Shown in pieces: positions 1-5,754 of a stretch of 9,937 bases of DNA (positions are counted from its first letter, which is position 1; each line of letters opens with the position of its first letter). The notes under the pieces are model-generated. The model saw nothing but the letters and a program-made list of their open reading frames with translations, was not told the DNA's origin and did not search any database. The DNA is from Candidatus Bathyarchaeota archaeon. GTDB taxonomy: Archaea > Thermoproteota > Bathyarchaeia > Bathyarchaeales > Bathycorpusculaceae. Where the stretch lies: the NCBI GenBank assembly GCA_030627225.1, contig DAOUSM010000017.1:1-9937 (forward strand). Direction: 5' to 3'. Made by a program: the position numbers and the translations under genes.

Positions 1-563
1 ATTGTTTTCTCCAGCCTACGAAAGTTCTGCGCTCCATACACAACAATGTCTATATCTGAGTTGGATGTGTGCATATTCAAGGCAATGGAACCGTGTACAC
101 CGAAATCTTCTAGAGTAATGGCTGACTCGCTGGACAGCAAACCGATAAGCTCTAACATCATCTTCTGCAAGCTATCCTTCCTTTTGATTTTTGTTAACGA
201 ACGCAAGCATTCCCTTGGGACATAAACCTTTTTAATGGAATTCAGCGGTGTGTTAATCACTTCCTTTTCTCTGAATGGACAAAAGTAAACATAAGTTGGG
301 AAATTATTTCGAAAAGTCTCAAGGAACATTTGGTAATTTCGCGCTGTGTAGAGTTTTTCAGCTCGGAAAAGCTTCAATTTCCCATACTTCCATGTCTTTC
401 CTAAAAAACGAACATGGAAAAGCTTCTTGAATTTGGAGGGAATATATTTTAGGAAGGAGAATACTCGTCCGCTTGGATGTTCATATCCGAAAACGTTGAA
501 TATAAAGCCCTCTTTAGTTACGAATGCGTCACCATCGGTTGGAACCCAATTTTTCGGAACCGT
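1..563 (-). CDS. Nucleotidyltransferase-domain protein, 3' end outside the window
   Basis: The minus strand from 563 to 1 is open for about 187 codons and continues past the window edge. Near the visible end it reads HGSIALNMHTSNSDIDIVVYG. The GS element followed by SDIDIVVYG with two spaced aspartates is the metal-binding signature of the polymerase-beta-like nucleotidyltransferase fold (MNT/minimal type). The preceding stretch of about 150 residues (VPKNWVPTDGDAFVTKEGFIF, then GYEHPSGRVFSFLKYIPSK) resembles the N-terminal region I associate with archaeal proteins of this family; that is memory, not a search. No ATG, GTG or TTG occurs in frame near the N-terminus: TAG at 566-564 directly precedes ACG (563-561). 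A GGGTG ribosome-binding-site match at 574-570 lies 6 nt before ACG, so I placed the start there. The first ordinary start, TTG at about codon 58, would delete the conserved N-terminus. The nucleotide acceptor cannot be told. Confidence 0.78.
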
Positions 564-592
564 CTAAAACACCCTGATTAAAATTAGTTGAA

Positions 593-612
593 ACATTAAA
601 AAGTATAATGCT
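593..612 (-). promoter_or_regulatory. Candidate promoter for the nucleotidyltransferase gene
   Basis: Read on the minus strand this segment contains TTATACTTTTTAATG, an AT-rich TATA-like box. Transcription starting about 25 nt downstream would fall near 575-580, just ahead of the GGGTG at 574-570 and the proposed ACG start at 563. This is consistent with a very short leader. The match is to composition and spacing only. Confidence 0.3.
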
Positions 613-628
613 TGGAGCCAGCCGTAAC

Positions 629-637
629 TTTTAAAAT
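629..637 (+). promoter_or_regulatory. Candidate TATA box for the regulator-mobB unit
   Basis: TTTTAAAAT stands about 26 nt before position 659, giving a predicted transcription start inside the palindrome at 651-662 and a leader of roughly 10 nt before the TTG at 670. The box is AT-rich in an already AT-rich gap, so support is moderate. Confidence 0.35.
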
Positions 638-650
638 AAGTTAGGATAGA

Positions 651-662
651 CACTTTAAAGTG
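651..662. promoter_or_regulatory. 12-bp perfect palindrome, possible autoregulatory operator
   Basis: CACTTTAAAGTG is a perfect inverted repeat with no spacer. It lies 8 bp before the TTG start of a winged-helix regulator and at the predicted transcription start of that gene; its right half runs into the ribosome binding site (GTGAG, 660-664). A dimeric winged-helix protein bound here would block transcription initiation. Operator function is inferred from symmetry and position. Confidence 0.4.
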
Positions 663-669
663 AGTAAAA

Positions 670-1140
670 TTGAAAGTGGACTTACATCCGTATGTAGTGT
701 TCCTTCCAGCAGAACAGAAAAGTAAAATATTAAGTGCGATCTTCGGTTCAAAGGCAGCTGTTGATATTTTAAAATTTTCACTGAACCAAGGTGTCTCCAA
801 TAAAATCTATCAAAAAGACCTTGTTAGAGAACTCGCTTATTCAAACAAGACAATTATTGAAAATTTAAAGTCGTTAACCAAGCTTGGAGTTTTGAGAGAG
901 GATATGGAAAAGATTGAAAAAAGGGGACGCATCGTATGGGTTAAAGCTTATCAGCTCTCAGATGTAGGTAAGTGGTTTGCTTTGTTACTTGCTGAAGAAA
1001 AGGACTTATCTCGAAGAGAGAAAGCGGAAATACTACAAAATGTTTTTAAAGCATACATAAAATGGGTGAAAGATCTTTCAGAAAAACTGCATGTAAACAA
1101 AAAAACGTTAGAAAAAATCTTCATGGAAGAAATGAAATAA
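670..1140 (+). CDS. Winged-helix transcriptional regulator
   Basis: This 156-residue protein has a winged helix-turn-helix core at about residues 24-105. Helices include GSKAAVDILKFSL, a turn-and-recognition stretch (YQKDLVRELAYSNKTIIENL), then KSLTKLGVLRE and a basic wing (KRGRIVWVKAYQLSD). The C-terminal 50 residues are helical and charged (LSRREKAEILQNVFKAYIKWV) and may mediate dimerisation. The layout fits small archaeal ArsR/MarR-like wHTH repressors; no ligand-binding cysteine cluster is visible, so metal sensing is not supported. The start is TTG at 670 preceded by GTGAG (660-664), 5 nt spacing; GTG at 676 is an alternative. Its stop lies 12 nt before mobB, so the two are probably co-transcribed. 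The palindrome at 651-662 suggests self-repression. The effector is unknown. Confidence 0.82.
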   Translation: MKVDLHPYVVFLPAEQKSKILSAIFGSKAAVDILKFSLNQGVSNKIYQKDLVRELAYSNKTIIENLKSLTKLGVLREDMEKIEKRGRIVWVKAYQLSDVGKWFALLLAEEKDLSRREKAEILQNVFKAYIKWVKDLSEKLHVNKKTLEKIFMEEMK

Positions 1141-1152
1141 GCGGAGGGCAAA

Positions 1153-1707
1153 ATGTTGAAAATGACAGTTATTGCGGTTGTTGGAAGCAAAAGTTCTGGG
1201 AAAACAACAACGGTAGAGGTCTTAATAAGAGAACTGACGAAAAGGGGATACAAAGTTGCGGTAGCAAAGCATATCCCTGAACAAGACTTCACAATAGACA
1301 GAAAAGGGAAAGACACTTGGAGATTCGCTCAGTTTGGAGCCAAAACAATTGTTAGTGTGGCATCTGGAGAAATAGCCACCATAGAAAAAGTTGATGTATC
1401 AAGTTTTTCGCTTGAAGAAATCTTGCAAAAATGCAGGGGAAACGATTTAGTTTTCCTAGAGGGTTTTAGAAAGCTTGTGGGTAAAAACCGGGATATACCT
1501 AAGATTGTGGCTGCGAAATCTGCCAAAGAGGCTTTGGAGGCTTCCAAATTTTTTGTGCCTATACTGGCTTTCACCGGACCTTACTCAACGGAAACTCTAA
1601 ATTTGAATGTTCCACACATAGATGTGCTCAGGAATCCGGAAAAAATTGCGGATATGGTGGAGAAAATTGTCAGAAAAAGATTATGGAAAGCTGATAGTCA
1701 ACATTGA
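1153..1707 (+). CDS. mobB: MobB-type P-loop GTPase, molybdopterin-guanine dinucleotide biosynthesis
   Basis: This 184-residue protein starts with a beta strand and the Walker A loop GSKSSGKTT (residues 11-19). It then has AVAKHIPEQDFTIDRKGKDTWRFAQFGA (positions 36-63) and FLEGFRK (101-107). The D-x-x-GKD-T and EGF elements are typical of MobB, a cytoplasmic GTP-binding partner of MobA that helps attach the nucleotide to molybdopterin for Mo or W enzymes. The length fits the single-domain family. ATG at 1153 has GGAGGG at 1143-1148 as a well-placed ribosome binding site; ATG at 1162 is possible but badly spaced. It is the middle gene of a three-gene unit. No mobA or moeA is present in the window, so the exact cofactor product is inferred. 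Related P-loop proteins of other roles share this signature. Confidence 0.85.
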   Translation: MLKMTVIAVVGSKSSGKTTTVEVLIRELTKRGYKVAVAKHIPEQDFTIDRKGKDTWRFAQFGAKTIVSVASGEIATIEKVDVSSFSLEEILQKCRGNDLVFLEGFRKLVGKNRDIPKIVAAKSAKEALEASKFFVPILAFTGPYSTETLNLNVPHIDVLRNPEKIADMVEKIVRKRLWKADSQH

Positions 1708-1846
1708 TGGGAAAAATCTGGCTTTGACCCCCTTCGTTCAGAGAATAATAAGAAAAGCGGTTTTGGCTATGCTCTCAACTTTAAGAAACACTGAAGTTCA
1801 AGGCGATGAAACTGTTGAGATAAACGTTAAGAGAGCCGCCGCATGA
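1667..1846 (+). CDS. Small conserved-looking protein overlapping the mobB 3' end
   Basis: A 59-residue open frame overlaps mobB by 41 nt in another frame. It reads KLIVNIDGKNLALTPFVQRI followed by a helix (IRKAVLAMLSTLRNT) and a final strand (ETVEINVKR). The beta-turn-beta, helix, beta pattern with NIDGKxLxLxPFVQxI looks like a genuine compact fold, and I recall similar short archaeal proteins encoded next to mobB; this is unverified. The TTG at 1667 follows GGTGGAG (1656-1662) by 4 nt, which decides the start. An in-frame ATG at 1622 would add 15 residues with no ribosome binding site. The overlap implies translational coupling with mobB. Function is unknown; a partner or small regulator of MobB is possible. 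Confidence 0.62.
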   Translation: MSEKDYGKLIVNIDGKNLALTPFVQRIIRKAVLAMLSTLRNTEVQGDETVEINVKRAAA

Positions 1847-1967
1847 TTCTCTTTGAGTTGACTGTGGGGTTTGGAGATTTTGTCTGGGGGAGAAGGGAGA
1901 AAGGAGAGCTCTTCAAAAGTTGAAGATGGAATTCTCCAAACCTTTCCACCTTTCTGGCGGCTCTTTT
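1829..1967. repeat. Nested inverted repeats in the convergent gap
   Basis: Three nested inverted repeats share roughly one centre. The outer pair is AGAGCCGCC (1832-1840) with GGCGGCTCT (1956-1964). The middle pair is GGTTTGGAGA (1868-1877) with TCTCCAAACC (1933-1942). The inner one is the hairpin CTTCAA-AAG-TTGAAG (1911-1925). The purine-rich stretch between (about 1886-1906) is unpaired. The outer left arm lies in the end of the 59-residue gene. The element sits between convergent genes and could be a bidirectional transcription-end structure, a small mobile-element relic or a structured RNA. Confidence 0.5.
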
Positions 1968-1992
1968 AAAGACTTTATGTTTCACCTCTTTT

Positions 1993-3159
1993 TTATAGAG
2001 CTTTAAAGGCTTCAAACCATCTGTTGTATAAGGCTAGCATGTCGAGGGAAACACTTGGTTTTCTTTCTTCAAGTATTTGTCTAAAGTCGTTCATCCTCAA
2101 CAGTCTCGGCTTAGCTAACTTGTTAGCGGCTTGCCCAGACTCGAAGAATTCGCCTATGACCTTCAAATGCACCGATTGGCACACATCCCTTATGTCGCTT
2201 CCAGAAAATCCTTCCGACAGCCTGGCTAACTCATGCAAGTCAACGTCTTGAGCAAGCTGCAAATTGCTTGTGTAAAGTTTGAACATCATTAAACGGGCGT
2301 GGTGATCTGGGAGCGGCACCAAAATTCTTTTTTGAAATCTTCTTATGAAGGGCCAGTCTAAGTCCCACGGCTTGTTTGTTGCTCCAATAACGTAAACGTG
2401 AAGACTTTTGCCCTTATCTATAATGCCGTCCGTCTCTTTCAAGAATTGGTTTCTAACACGGACTTCGCCGCCAACCTCGCTTGAGTGTTTTCCCATGAGA
2501 GAGTCTAACTCGTCGATAAAAACTATGGCTGGTCTTCCTTCTAATGCTGATTTCCTAGCTGAACCGAAAAGTTTAGCAACATTTTTTTCAGCTTCACCCA
2601 ACCATTTAGACATTATTGAGGCGGCGTCAACCGAAATAAAAGTCGCATCTATTTCTGTGGCCACCGCTGCAGCCAACAGTGTTTTTCCACAGCCTGGCGG
2701 TCCAAATAGGAGAATTCCCCTAGGCCATCCCAACGGGAATAGGTCTGGTCTCTGAACGGGATAGACTATTGCTTCTTTTACTGCTCTTTTGGCGTGTTCA
2801 AGTCCGACAACTTCCTCCCATTTCACGTTCGGCTTTTCCTTTACTATGAGTTCCTCATAGCTTGCCTTTACGCCTTCCATAGTTTTTGCACCTTCAGCTG
2901 TTTCTTTGGTTTCTGCTCGCGGTTCAATGGGCGCTGATGCACCCTGCAACGCCTTTATTCTTTCTTGGTAAGCTATTGCCCTTTGTATGTAGACTTTGTT
3001 TAGGCTGTATTCCGGATATAAATGAACAAGTTTCAGGAGGCTTTCTATGGCTCTTTGATACATCGTTATAGCCATACCTCTCGAGCCCTGCTTGTCTAAG
3101 CGGACAGCTTCTAAAGCATAATTGGTTGCGGATTTTTCCAGTTCTTGTGAAGCATTCAT
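1993..3159 (-). CDS. cdvC: CdvC, Vps4-like AAA ATPase of the ESCRT division machinery
   Basis: This 388-residue protein has an N-terminal MIT domain (about 1-73; three amphipathic helices ending AIAYQERIKALQG), a variable linker (74-105) and one AAA+ module. Visible motifs are Walker A GPPGCGKT (153-160), pore-loop KWLGEAEKN (185-193), Walker B IVFIDE (212-217), sensor-1 region GATNKPWDLD (259-268), arginine fingers RR (273-274) and the GFSGSDI sensor-2 region (317-323). A C-terminal helix (LDMLALYNRWFEAFKAL) ends the protein as in Vps4. The family disassembles or remodels ESCRT-III filaments at the division site using ATP. ATG at 3159 follows GGTGA (3170-3166) by 6 nt, and that GGTGA contains the TGA stop of cdvB, so the two genes look translationally coupled. 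All catalytic residues appear intact. Confidence 0.95.
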   Translation of the reverse strand: MNASQELEKSATNYALEAVRLDKQGSRGMAITMYQRAIESLLKLVHLYPEYSLNKVYIQRAIAYQERIKALQGASAPIEPRAETKETAEGAKTMEGVKASYEELIVKEKPNVKWEEVVGLEHAKRAVKEAIVYPVQRPDLFPLGWPRGILLFGPPGCGKTLLAAAVATEIDATFISVDAASIMSKWLGEAEKNVAKLFGSARKSALEGRPAIVFIDELDSLMGKHSSEVGGEVRVRNQFLKETDGIIDKGKSLHVYVIGATNKPWDLDWPFIRRFQKRILVPLPDHHARLMMFKLYTSNLQLAQDVDLHELARLSEGFSGSDIRDVCQSVHLKVIGEFFESGQAANKLAKPRLLRMNDFRQILEERKPSVSLDMLALYNRWFEAFKAL

Positions 3160-3165
3160 AACCTT

Positions 3166-4062
3166 TCACCTAGCCTTAGTTTCAATTATTATCTTACCCT
3201 TAGCTCCCAAGTTCTGAAGCGCTTTTTCAATTTCATCATACGAAGCATCCAATTCAAGGGAGCATTGCATCAAATCAACTTCACCCTTAGTTTTCTTAAC
3301 ATACTCCAAGAGGACATCTTCAAGTGGGGGCTTTTCAACTTTTAACGAAACTTCTTGAATTTCTGCTTTTTTATAAGAAAAGAGGTTTTGAGAAGAGATG
3401 TCTTCTGCTTCAGCGGTTTCTTGACCAACAGTTTGCGAACAAGCAGTCGCTAACGCAACCATTTGTCTGAGAGGAGCTTGTTCTGGTTCTGGAGTTTCTA
3501 TGGTAGCGGCGGGCGGTTCTGGGAGCTTTTCAGTTATTTTCTGTTCTAGGAAGCTAGAGACTTCTTTCAGTATTTCTTCTCCGCCTTGTGTTATTCTGTT
3601 TACTGGGATTAGTGATTCGTCAGCTGTTATTCTTGTTGAGTATAGCGTTTCACTTACTACATCGTTGATCCTGCTTAGTTCTGATGAAACATCTGGTAAG
3701 ACTTCAAAAAGCTGTTTTGAAACTCTTTGAAGCATCCTTAATGCCGGTTTCAAGTCGATAACTATGTCGCTTAGTTCCCTTATCGTTTCAAGTCTGAGGA
3801 TTACCCGTTCGATTGCCAGTTCTACATAGTAAAGGAACTTTATTAGCTTCCTGAGTTCTGCTATTTCGTTTGCGCATACTGTAGCTCGGTCTTTATTGTT
3901 GTTTTTTAGGGCATGGATGCATGTTCGAAATAGAACTTTGTCTCTTTCCTTCAATCTGAAGGATACTTGTCCGAGTTTATATTGTTGGATTTTCAGTTTG
4001 CGTATCGACTTGGTAACTACTTCCCGTAGTGGTGGAGGGTTCGTGTGGAAAAGGTTTTTGAT
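3166..4062 (-). CDS. cdvB: CdvB, ESCRT-III homolog with MIM2-like motif and winged-helix tail
   Basis: The ESCRT-III core begins with basic helix 1 (SIRKLKIQQYKL, then RLKERDKVLFRTCIHAL) and helix 2 (ATVCANEIAELRKLIKFLYY). A helical hairpin follows (VELAIERVILRLETIREL). A proline-rich motif, KLPEPP, resembles the MIM2 motif bound by the CdvC MIT domain. A flexible linker precedes a winged-helix region, roughly the last 55 residues (LEDVLLEYVKKTKGEVDLMQ through ALQNLGAKGKIIIETK). In Sulfolobus the equivalent winged helix binds the CdvA tail. Polymerisation during cytokinesis is the family role. The only ordinary start, TTG at 3954 (262 residues), removes half of helix 1. The frame stays open to TAG at 4083-4081 and includes family-like sequence back to ATC at 4062-4060, which lies 8 nt after GGAGG (4075-4071). 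I placed the start there (298 residues), with low certainty for that codon. The gene follows cdvA and is coupled to cdvC. Confidence 0.88.
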   Translation of the reverse strand: MKNLFHTNPPPLREVVTKSIRKLKIQQYKLGQVSFRLKERDKVLFRTCIHALKNNNKDRATVCANEIAELRKLIKFLYYVELAIERVILRLETIRELSDIVIDLKPALRMLQRVSKQLFEVLPDVSSELSRINDVVSETLYSTRITADESLIPVNRITQGGEEILKEVSSFLEQKITEKLPEPPAATIETPEPEQAPLRQMVALATACSQTVGQETAEAEDISSQNLFSYKKAEIQEVSLKVEKPPLEDVLLEYVKKTKGEVDLMQCSLELDASYDEIEKALQNLGAKGKIIIETKAR

Positions 4063-4093
4063 GTCAGCTCCCTCCGCCCGCTACATTGTTAGG

Positions 4094-4840
4094 CTAAATG
4101 CCGGACTCGCCTACTTCTTTCACGTAGACTACTACTGGTGGCTCTGGAAGATTTGGTGACGGGGGAGCCGGGGTCTCCTCCTGAGCTTTCGATTCTTCCG
4201 TAGATTCTCCTTTAGCTTCTTGTTCCGTCTGTGGCGGTGGTTCTCCTAAGAGGATGTTTGAAAGCTTGTTTTTCATAACCTCTAGGTCGCTTTTTTCCAT
4301 ATTAGCCCTTTTTAGGCATTCCTGTATTGTTAAGAAAGCTGCCTGGTAGGATTGTTCATCAACTTTTCCTATTTCATGTTCGATTTCAAGGTGAACAAGT
4401 GCATAGTTCAATTCTTTAATTTCTTGGGCACATCTAGCAGTTTCCTTATCGATTTTTTCTATTAGGGCTTGAGCTTCACTTTTCAGCTGATTTAAAACAC
4501 CATCAAAACTGTTGTGTAGATCTTCGTATAGTTCAGGTGAAATTTTCTTTTTCTCCAAAAGCTCCTTTAGAGCTTGGTCTTTACGCCATATTAGAGGAAT
4601 CTGATCACAAAGGGTTGCAGTTTCCATTTTTATTTTGGACAGGAGAACTACTTCTGAACCCTCAACTTTTAGGCTTTCCGCGGGGTGTTTTATGAATCTA
4701 CCGTCGCCCTGTTCAATGTAGACAGAATCGATTCTACCGTTTGGATTTACCGCAAAGGAAGCAACTTTGCCTATTACGCATTCATATTCATCTTTTACTT
4801 GCTTGCCAACAGATAGAAAAAGATTGGAGTTTTGTGTCAT
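4094..4840 (-). CDS. cdvA: CdvA, membrane-associated division protein that recruits ESCRT-III
   Basis: This 248-residue protein has an N-terminal PRC-barrel-like beta domain (about 7-70; VGKQVKDEYECVIGKVASFA and IDSVYIEQGDGRFIKHPAES). A long helical coiled-coil region follows (about 84-198), including charged heptad-like stretches such as LKSEAQALIEKIDKETARCA. A disordered Pro/Glu-rich linker (200-230) leads to the C-terminal tail NLPEPPVVVYVKEVGESGI. The VVVYVKEV strand fits the E3B peptide by which crenarchaeal CdvA docks to the CdvB winged helix. CdvA is known to bind membranes and DNA and to set the division plane. ATG at 4840 was chosen because AGGGA precedes it by 6 nt; in-frame ATGs at 4858, 4855 and 4846 are alternatives. 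It lies 24 nt after the upstream paralog and just before cdvB. Confidence 0.9.
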   Translation of the reverse strand: MTQNSNLFLSVGKQVKDEYECVIGKVASFAVNPNGRIDSVYIEQGDGRFIKHPAESLKVEGSEVVLLSKIKMETATLCDQIPLIWRKDQALKELLEKKKISPELYEDLHNSFDGVLNQLKSEAQALIEKIDKETARCAQEIKELNYALVHLEIEHEIGKVDEQSYQAAFLTIQECLKRANMEKSDLEVMKNKLSNILLGEPPPQTEQEAKGESTEESKAQEETPAPPSPNLPEPPVVVYVKEVGESGI

Positions 4841-4864
4841 AAGCATTCCCTTCATCATTAGAGT

Positions 4865-5527
4865 TTAGGATGTTTCTGTAGGGGTTTTCTCGCCTAACGG
4901 CACTGAAGGGATTCCTGCTGGTAGTTCTGGGAACTTCTCTTTGACTTTCTGTTCTGCAACTGCTGCGGCCTCTGTGAGAATTTTCTGGGCGTCTTCATTG
5001 GCTGTCTCGAAGTTTATCGTCGTCCCTGTGCTTTGTCCAGCGTCAACTATTATTCCGCTTAATAAGTTGCCTATTTGCCCCAACTCCCTTTCCGCTTCTG
5101 GGAAAATGTTTGCCATTCCTGATTTAACCGCTCTTAAAACGCCTACTGCTGGGCCTAGTGTTGAAACTACATCTCCAAGTTCTGATACTGTTCGTAATCT
5201 TAACGTAATTTGTTCGAGGGCGAGTCTGGCATGCATAATCATTTTTTCCATTTTTCTTATCTCAGCTAACTCGTTGGCAAATACATTTGCCCGTGCCGTG
5301 TCATGTTTTGTGTAGGCATCTACAATTCTTGCGAATATGGATTTGTCTCTTTGGCTAAATCTTTCGCCGGCTTGGTCCAGTTTTTGTACTTGCAGTTCTA
5401 TGCGCCTGACAGCCATGTCGAGTCTTGGCTTTAATGGACCTGGTGGTCTCACCGCTTCCTTGACGCGTTCTGTAAAGTTTTGCTCATCACGTCTCTCTTC
5501 CCATTTTTTAGCAAATCTTTCTGACAA
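4865..5527 (-). CDS. ESCRT-III (CdvB-type) paralog without winged helix, first gene of the cdv cluster
   Basis: This 220-residue protein has the ESCRT-III core: basic helix 1 (about 33-72, RRIELQVQKLDQAGERFSQR then DKSIFARIVDAY), helix 2 (77-97, TARANVFANELAEIRKMEKM) and a second hairpin (98-145). A Gly/Thr loop and short helix follow, and the tail carries a MIM2-like motif, FPELP (199-203). It aligns by eye with CdvB (for example QRDKSIF against ERDKVLF, NELAEIRKMEK against NEIAELRKLIK) but ends where CdvB continues into its winged helix, as Sulfolobus CdvB1/B2 do. It should co-polymerise and be extracted by CdvC, but cannot bind CdvA through a winged helix. TTG at 5527 follows GGAGGT (5540-5535) by 7 nt; an ATG at 5614 would add 29 residues that do not resemble the family and lacks a ribosome binding site. 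Confidence 0.88.
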   Translation of the reverse strand: MSERFAKKWEERRDEQNFTERVKEAVRPPGPLKPRLDMAVRRIELQVQKLDQAGERFSQRDKSIFARIVDAYTKHDTARANVFANELAEIRKMEKMIMHARLALEQITLRLRTVSELGDVVSTLGPAVGVLRAVKSGMANIFPEAERELGQIGNLLSGIIVDAGQSTGTTINFETANEDAQKILTEAAAVAEQKVKEKFPELPAGIPSVPLGEKTPTETS

Positions 5528-5599
5528 ATTAAATACCTCCGAAGATAAGAGTTCGTTTAAACAAATCTTATACATTGTTAATATGCTGAAAACATCCAC

Positions 5600-5634
5600 G
5601 TATATACATGGCACTATATAGCTGTTTAAAAACT
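5600..5634 (-). promoter_or_regulatory. Candidate promoter region of the cdv operon
   Basis: On the minus strand this stretch carries three TATA-like elements: AGTTTTTAAAC (5634-5624), CTATATAG (5621-5614) and GTATATAC (5607-5600). Transcription from them would start between about 5605 and 5575 and give leaders of roughly 50-80 nt before the TTG at 5527. Which box is used cannot be decided. The gap as a whole (5528-5754) shows no RNA gene. Confidence 0.4.
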
Positions 5635-5754
5635 GCTTTGAGCTTTAATTTTCCAATGAAAAGAAGTGCTTGCTGCTTTCACGGTAATAGACAAAAACGT
5701 GTAAGTTAGACTAAAAAGAGGCTTAGAATTCAAATGTAAGTAAGGGTGAAAAAT

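Noticed and set aside
564..800. Minus-strand 78-codon frame ending at the TAG just before the nucleotidyltransferase
   Set aside because: It lies across the promoter gap and antisense to the regulator, has low-complexity hydrophobic content and no ribosome binding site. Its only interest is that it is in frame with the downstream gene.
951..1316. Minus-strand open frame antisense to the regulator and mobB
   Set aside because: The serine/phenylalanine-rich composition is that of a complement of lysine/glutamate-rich coding sequence, and the opposite strand has strong family matches.
4081..4083. TAG read as pyrrolysine or another amino acid genome-wide
   Set aside because: TAG serves as the apparent true stop of cdvA (4096-4094) and of the helicase (9935-9933), at family-typical ends, and no pyrrolysine genes are visible. 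Local readthrough remains only a secondary option.
3896..4159. Plus-strand open frame across the cdvB/cdvA junction
   Set aside because: It is antisense to clear ESCRT-III and CdvA coding sequence, with no recognisable motif or ribosome binding site. It is best explained as a frame shadow.
5528..5754. Possible RNA gene in the divergent gap
   Set aside because: No tRNA-like cloverleaf, paired C/D boxes or stable hairpin was found; the sequence is AT-rich and fits promoter DNA.
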